A stretch of 7,882 nucleotides of DNA from Rhodoferax sp. (GTDB taxonomy: Bacteria > Pseudomonadota > Gammaproteobacteria > Burkholderiales > Burkholderiaceae_C): positions 1 through 7,882 of the forward strand of contig JAQTSL010000164.1 of the NCBI GenBank assembly GCA_028711355.1. The letters are read 5' to 3'. Numbering within the stretch: the first letter of the stretch is position 1; each line of letters opens with the position of its first letter. This document shows, one piece after another, positions 6,050 through 7,882 of the stretch. A program made the translations under genes and the position numbers. The notes below the pieces were generated by a model, which did no database searches, was not told where the DNA came from, and saw only the letters and a list, made by a program, of their open reading frames with translations.

Positions 6050-7597
6050 ATGAAAAAAACCAGCACGCTGCATTTGCCCAGCACCGATACGGCGTTGCGC
6101 ATCTCCGAGGCACGCTATCGGCGTCTGTTTGAATCGGCGCAAGACGGCATCCTGATACTCAACGCCGAGACCGCGCAAATTGACGATGTCAACCCGTTTT
6201 TGATTGATCTGCTGGGCTACACGCACGCTGAATTTCTGGGCAAAAAACTGTGGGAGATTGGTGCCTTCAAAGACACGTTCCTGAACATGGACGCGTTTGC
6301 CGAATTGCAAGCCAAGCGCTACATCCGCTACGACGATTTACCGCTGGTCACCAAAGGTGGGCAGCGCATCTCGGTGGAATTTGTCAGCAATACCTATGAC
6401 TGCGAGGGCATCACCGTCATTCAGTGCAACGTCCGTGACAACACCAAGCGCCATGTGACAGAACTGGCGCTCAAGCTCACAGCACGCTCGCTCAAAGTAC
6501 TCAGCGAAAGCAACAACGCGCTACTGGGTGCCTCCAACGAGAATGCCTTGCGCACCGAATATTGCCGCATCGCGGTAGAGACCGGCAACTACCTGATGGC
6601 CTGGGTCGGCTTGACCGACAGCGCGCCAGAACAGCGTGTTCACCCGGTCGCACGCTATGGCCATGACGATGGGTATCTGGACAGTGTCGAAATATCCTGG
6701 GCCGACACCGAGACTGGCAATGGCCCCACCGGCCGCGCGCTACGCACCGGGCAAGTCCAATTTTCAGACGATATCGCCACCGACCCCAGCATGGCGCCTT
6801 GGCGTACCAAGGCCTTGAAACACGATTTCAATTCATGCATTGCCTTGCCCTTACAACCGGTGGGTGGGGTCATGGCCTGTTTGACCCTGTACGGCGCTAT
6901 GCGCACCAACTGGTCAGAGCCTGAGCGCCAATTATTGAAAGAATTTGCCTGCGACCTGGCGTTTGGTCTGACCACCATCCTCACAGCTCAGGCCAAGTTG
7001 AAATACCAGGAAGACCTGCGCCTTAGTCTTGAGAAAACCATTCAGGTGGTGGCCAGCGCCGTTGATCTGCGCGATTCTTATACCGGGGGGCACCAGCGGC
7101 GGGTGGCCGCTATCTGCGTGCGTATTGCCACTGAATTGGGGTTGTCCAAAGAACGCATCCACGGCCTGCATCTGGCGGGCACCATTCATGACCTGGGCAA
7201 GATCGCCTGCCCGGCCGAAATCCTCTCCAAACCCGGGCGTTTGAGCGCCAATGAATTCAACCTGATCAAGGAACACGCCCAAGTCGGTTTCAATATTCTG
7301 AAAGACGTCAACTTTCCGTGGCCGATTGCGCAAATTATTTTGCAGCACCATGAGCGCCTCGACGGCTCGGGCTATCCTCTGGGCCTGACGGCTGACGCCA
7401 TCTTGTTGGAAGCCAAAATTTTGATGGTGGCCGATGTGGTGGAAGCCATGGCCTCGCACCGGCCTTATCGGCCAGCGATGGGCATCAACGCTGCTTTGAA
7501 TGAAATCACGACGCGCCGAGGCATCGCCTACGACGCAGAGGTGGTGGATGCCTGCCTGCGCATTTTTAACGAGCAGGGCTACAAGATTGAGGTGTAG
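6050..7597 (+). CDS. PAS-GAF-HD-GYP cyclic-di-GMP phosphodiesterase
   Basis: Probably hydrolyses c-di-GMP to GMP (or pGpG) in the cytoplasm; no membrane segment or signal peptide is seen. 515 residues. PAS domain about 19-135 (ARYRRLFESAQDGILIL to VIQCNVRDNTKRH), GAF domain about 155-315 (NYLMAWVGL, GNGPTGRALRTGQ, SCIALPL, NWSEPERQLLKEFA), then HD-GYP about 325-515. Catalytic elements are intact: H348 in YTGGHQRR, the HD pair H380-D381 with K384 (IHDLGKI), H409, H433-H434, DGSGYP (438-443) and D462 in MVADVVEAM. The tyrosine four residues before H348 replaces the glutamate found in trinuclear-metal HD-GYP enzymes, so a two-metal site is more likely (inference). It starts 18 nt after the cyclase stop, so the two are almost surely co-transcribed. 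The start ATG lacks a clear Shine-Dalgarno, which suggests coupling to the upstream gene. Confidence 0.92.
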   Translation: MKKTSTLHLPSTDTALRISEARYRRLFESAQDGILILNAETAQIDDVNPFLIDLLGYTHAEFLGKKLWEIGAFKDTFLNMDAFAELQAKRYIRYDDLPLVTKGGQRISVEFVSNTYDCEGITVIQCNVRDNTKRHVTELALKLTARSLKVLSESNNALLGASNENALRTEYCRIAVETGNYLMAWVGLTDSAPEQRVHPVARYGHDDGYLDSVEISWADTETGNGPTGRALRTGQVQFSDDIATDPSMAPWRTKALKHDFNSCIALPLQPVGGVMACLTLYGAMRTNWSEPERQLLKEFACDLAFGLTTILTAQAKLKYQEDLRLSLEKTIQVVASAVDLRDSYTGGHQRRVAAICVRIATELGLSKERIHGLHLAGTIHDLGKIACPAEILSKPGRLSANEFNLIKEHAQVGFNILKDVNFPWPIAQIILQHHERLDGSGYPLGLTADAILLEAKILMVADVVEAMASHRPYRPAMGINAALNEITTRRGIAYDAEVVDACLRIFNEQGYKIEV

Positions 7598-7726
7598 GTA
7601 TGCATTGACTTGTCCTGATATTAGCTAAACCATACAGCACATTTTTAGCCACATTGCACAACTTTAAGCCACCTGGTTCGCTGGCATGCGCAACTTCATC
7701 AGCGGGTATTGCGATGACCGCTTCGG
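7598..7726. other. Non-coding stretch after the phosphodiesterase gene
   Basis: AT-richer than the surroundings in its first half. No terminator with a T-tract is visible for the c-di-GMP genes. It contains two imperfect ~19-nt direct repeats (7637-7675) and overlaps most of a perfect hairpin (7714-7730). The composition and repeats would fit a degraded insertion-sequence end, but I recognise no transposase. Confidence 0.4.
7637..7675. repeat. Two imperfect ~19-nt direct repeats
   Basis: GCACA-TTTTT-AGCCAC (from 7637) and GCACA-ACTTTA-AGCCAC (from 7656) follow each other at a 19-nt period. Serial short repeats like this occur at the ends of IS21-type elements, which is one possible origin (inference only). 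Confidence 0.45.
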
Positions 7727-7730
7727 TCAT
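7714..7730. repeat. Perfect 7-bp hairpin with a 3-nt loop
   Basis: ATGACCG-CTT-CGGTCAT. Its right arm overlaps the stop codon of the broken PAS sensor fragment. No run of T follows on either strand, so a rho-independent terminator is unlikely. Confidence 0.5.
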
Positions 7731-7882
7731 GATTGGCACCTCATCTTGGCGTTTTCCAGCTCGACGTTGTTTTCTTGCAGCACCTGGTCCAGCTTTTTAC
7801 GCTCGGTAATGTCGCGCGCCGCCGCAAAGACGCCTTGCAATGATGCCGGCCGGGTCAGTGGTCATCAGCGCATCCACATTCG
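7727..7882 (-). pseudogene. Remnant of a PAS-domain sensor protein (probably a hybrid histidine kinase)
   Basis: Minus-strand fragment entering from the right edge. The first piece reads NVDALMTTDPAGIIA (7880-7836), typical of the start of a PAS domain. After a breakpoint near 7834-7843 the coding sense resumes in another frame: LQGVFAAARDITERKKLDQV, then LQENNVELENAKM, which is the end of a PAS domain (DITERKK) and the helix that normally leads into a kinase. The ~70-80 residues that should lie between the two pieces are missing, so an internal deletion with a frameshift has occurred. After AKM the sequence loses similarity to this type and stops at 7727-7729, without the histidine-kinase domain expected after that helix. 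The gene is dead as it stands. What lies beyond the right edge is unknown; the parent type is inferred from family pattern. Confidence 0.75.

Noticed and set aside
6932..7459. 175-residue minus-strand ORF
   Set aside because: Antisense to the HD-GYP catalytic domain.
7714..7730. Rho-independent terminator for the c-di-GMP genes
   Set aside because: The hairpin is perfect but no T-run follows on either strand, and it lies ~120 nt past the stop.

Overview
The window looks like chromosomal DNA of a GC-rich betaproteobacterium, probably Burkholderiales and perhaps close to the Rhodoferax/Polaromonas group of the Comamonadaceae. This rests on base composition, a short PHA-granule phasin, and the protein family types. 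It is an inference, not a sequence match. No tRNA, rRNA, CRISPR array or complete mobile element is visible.

Left part (1-3079, all on the minus strand). A phasin-family gene lies furthest upstream. It is followed by a doubtful low-GC ORF, then a small tail-anchored membrane protein with an excellent ribosome binding site (GGAGG, 6 nt before ATG). Last comes the N-terminal ~750 residues of a cyclic beta-1,2-glucan synthase (NdvB/ChvB type) that runs off the left edge. The open frame of the glucan synthase (1-2436) has no ATG near its N-terminus. It appears to start at a TTG at or just beyond the end of the small membrane-protein gene, so the two are probably translationally coupled. The glucan synthase was found by translating the reverse strand directly, since it has no end inside the window.

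Middle (3080-3313). This divergent intergenic region separates the phasin from the signalling genes. It holds a perfect 12-bp palindrome and a 10-bp inverted repeat with widely spaced arms.

Right part (3314-7597, plus strand). A two-gene set for cyclic-di-GMP turnover. The first is a membrane diguanylate cyclase (multi-TM, periplasmic sensor region, TM, PAS, GGDEF with intact I-site). After an 18-nt gap comes a soluble PAS-GAF-HD-GYP phosphodiesterase with its key residues intact. Together they make and break c-di-GMP under separate sensory inputs. The neighbouring genes on the other strand (glucan synthase, phasin) are envelope- and storage-related, but a regulatory link is only conjecture.

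Right edge (7598-7882). Non-coding sequence holds two short imperfect repeats and a perfect hairpin. It is followed on the minus strand by the wreck of a PAS-containing sensor protein: most of a PAS domain is deleted, which shifts the frame, and the coding sequence breaks off after the post-PAS helix. This looks like a rearrangement scar. The window's most distinctive features are this scar, the unstudied small gene coupled to the glucan synthase, and the shortened phasin. I did not find convincing evidence of a wholly new system.
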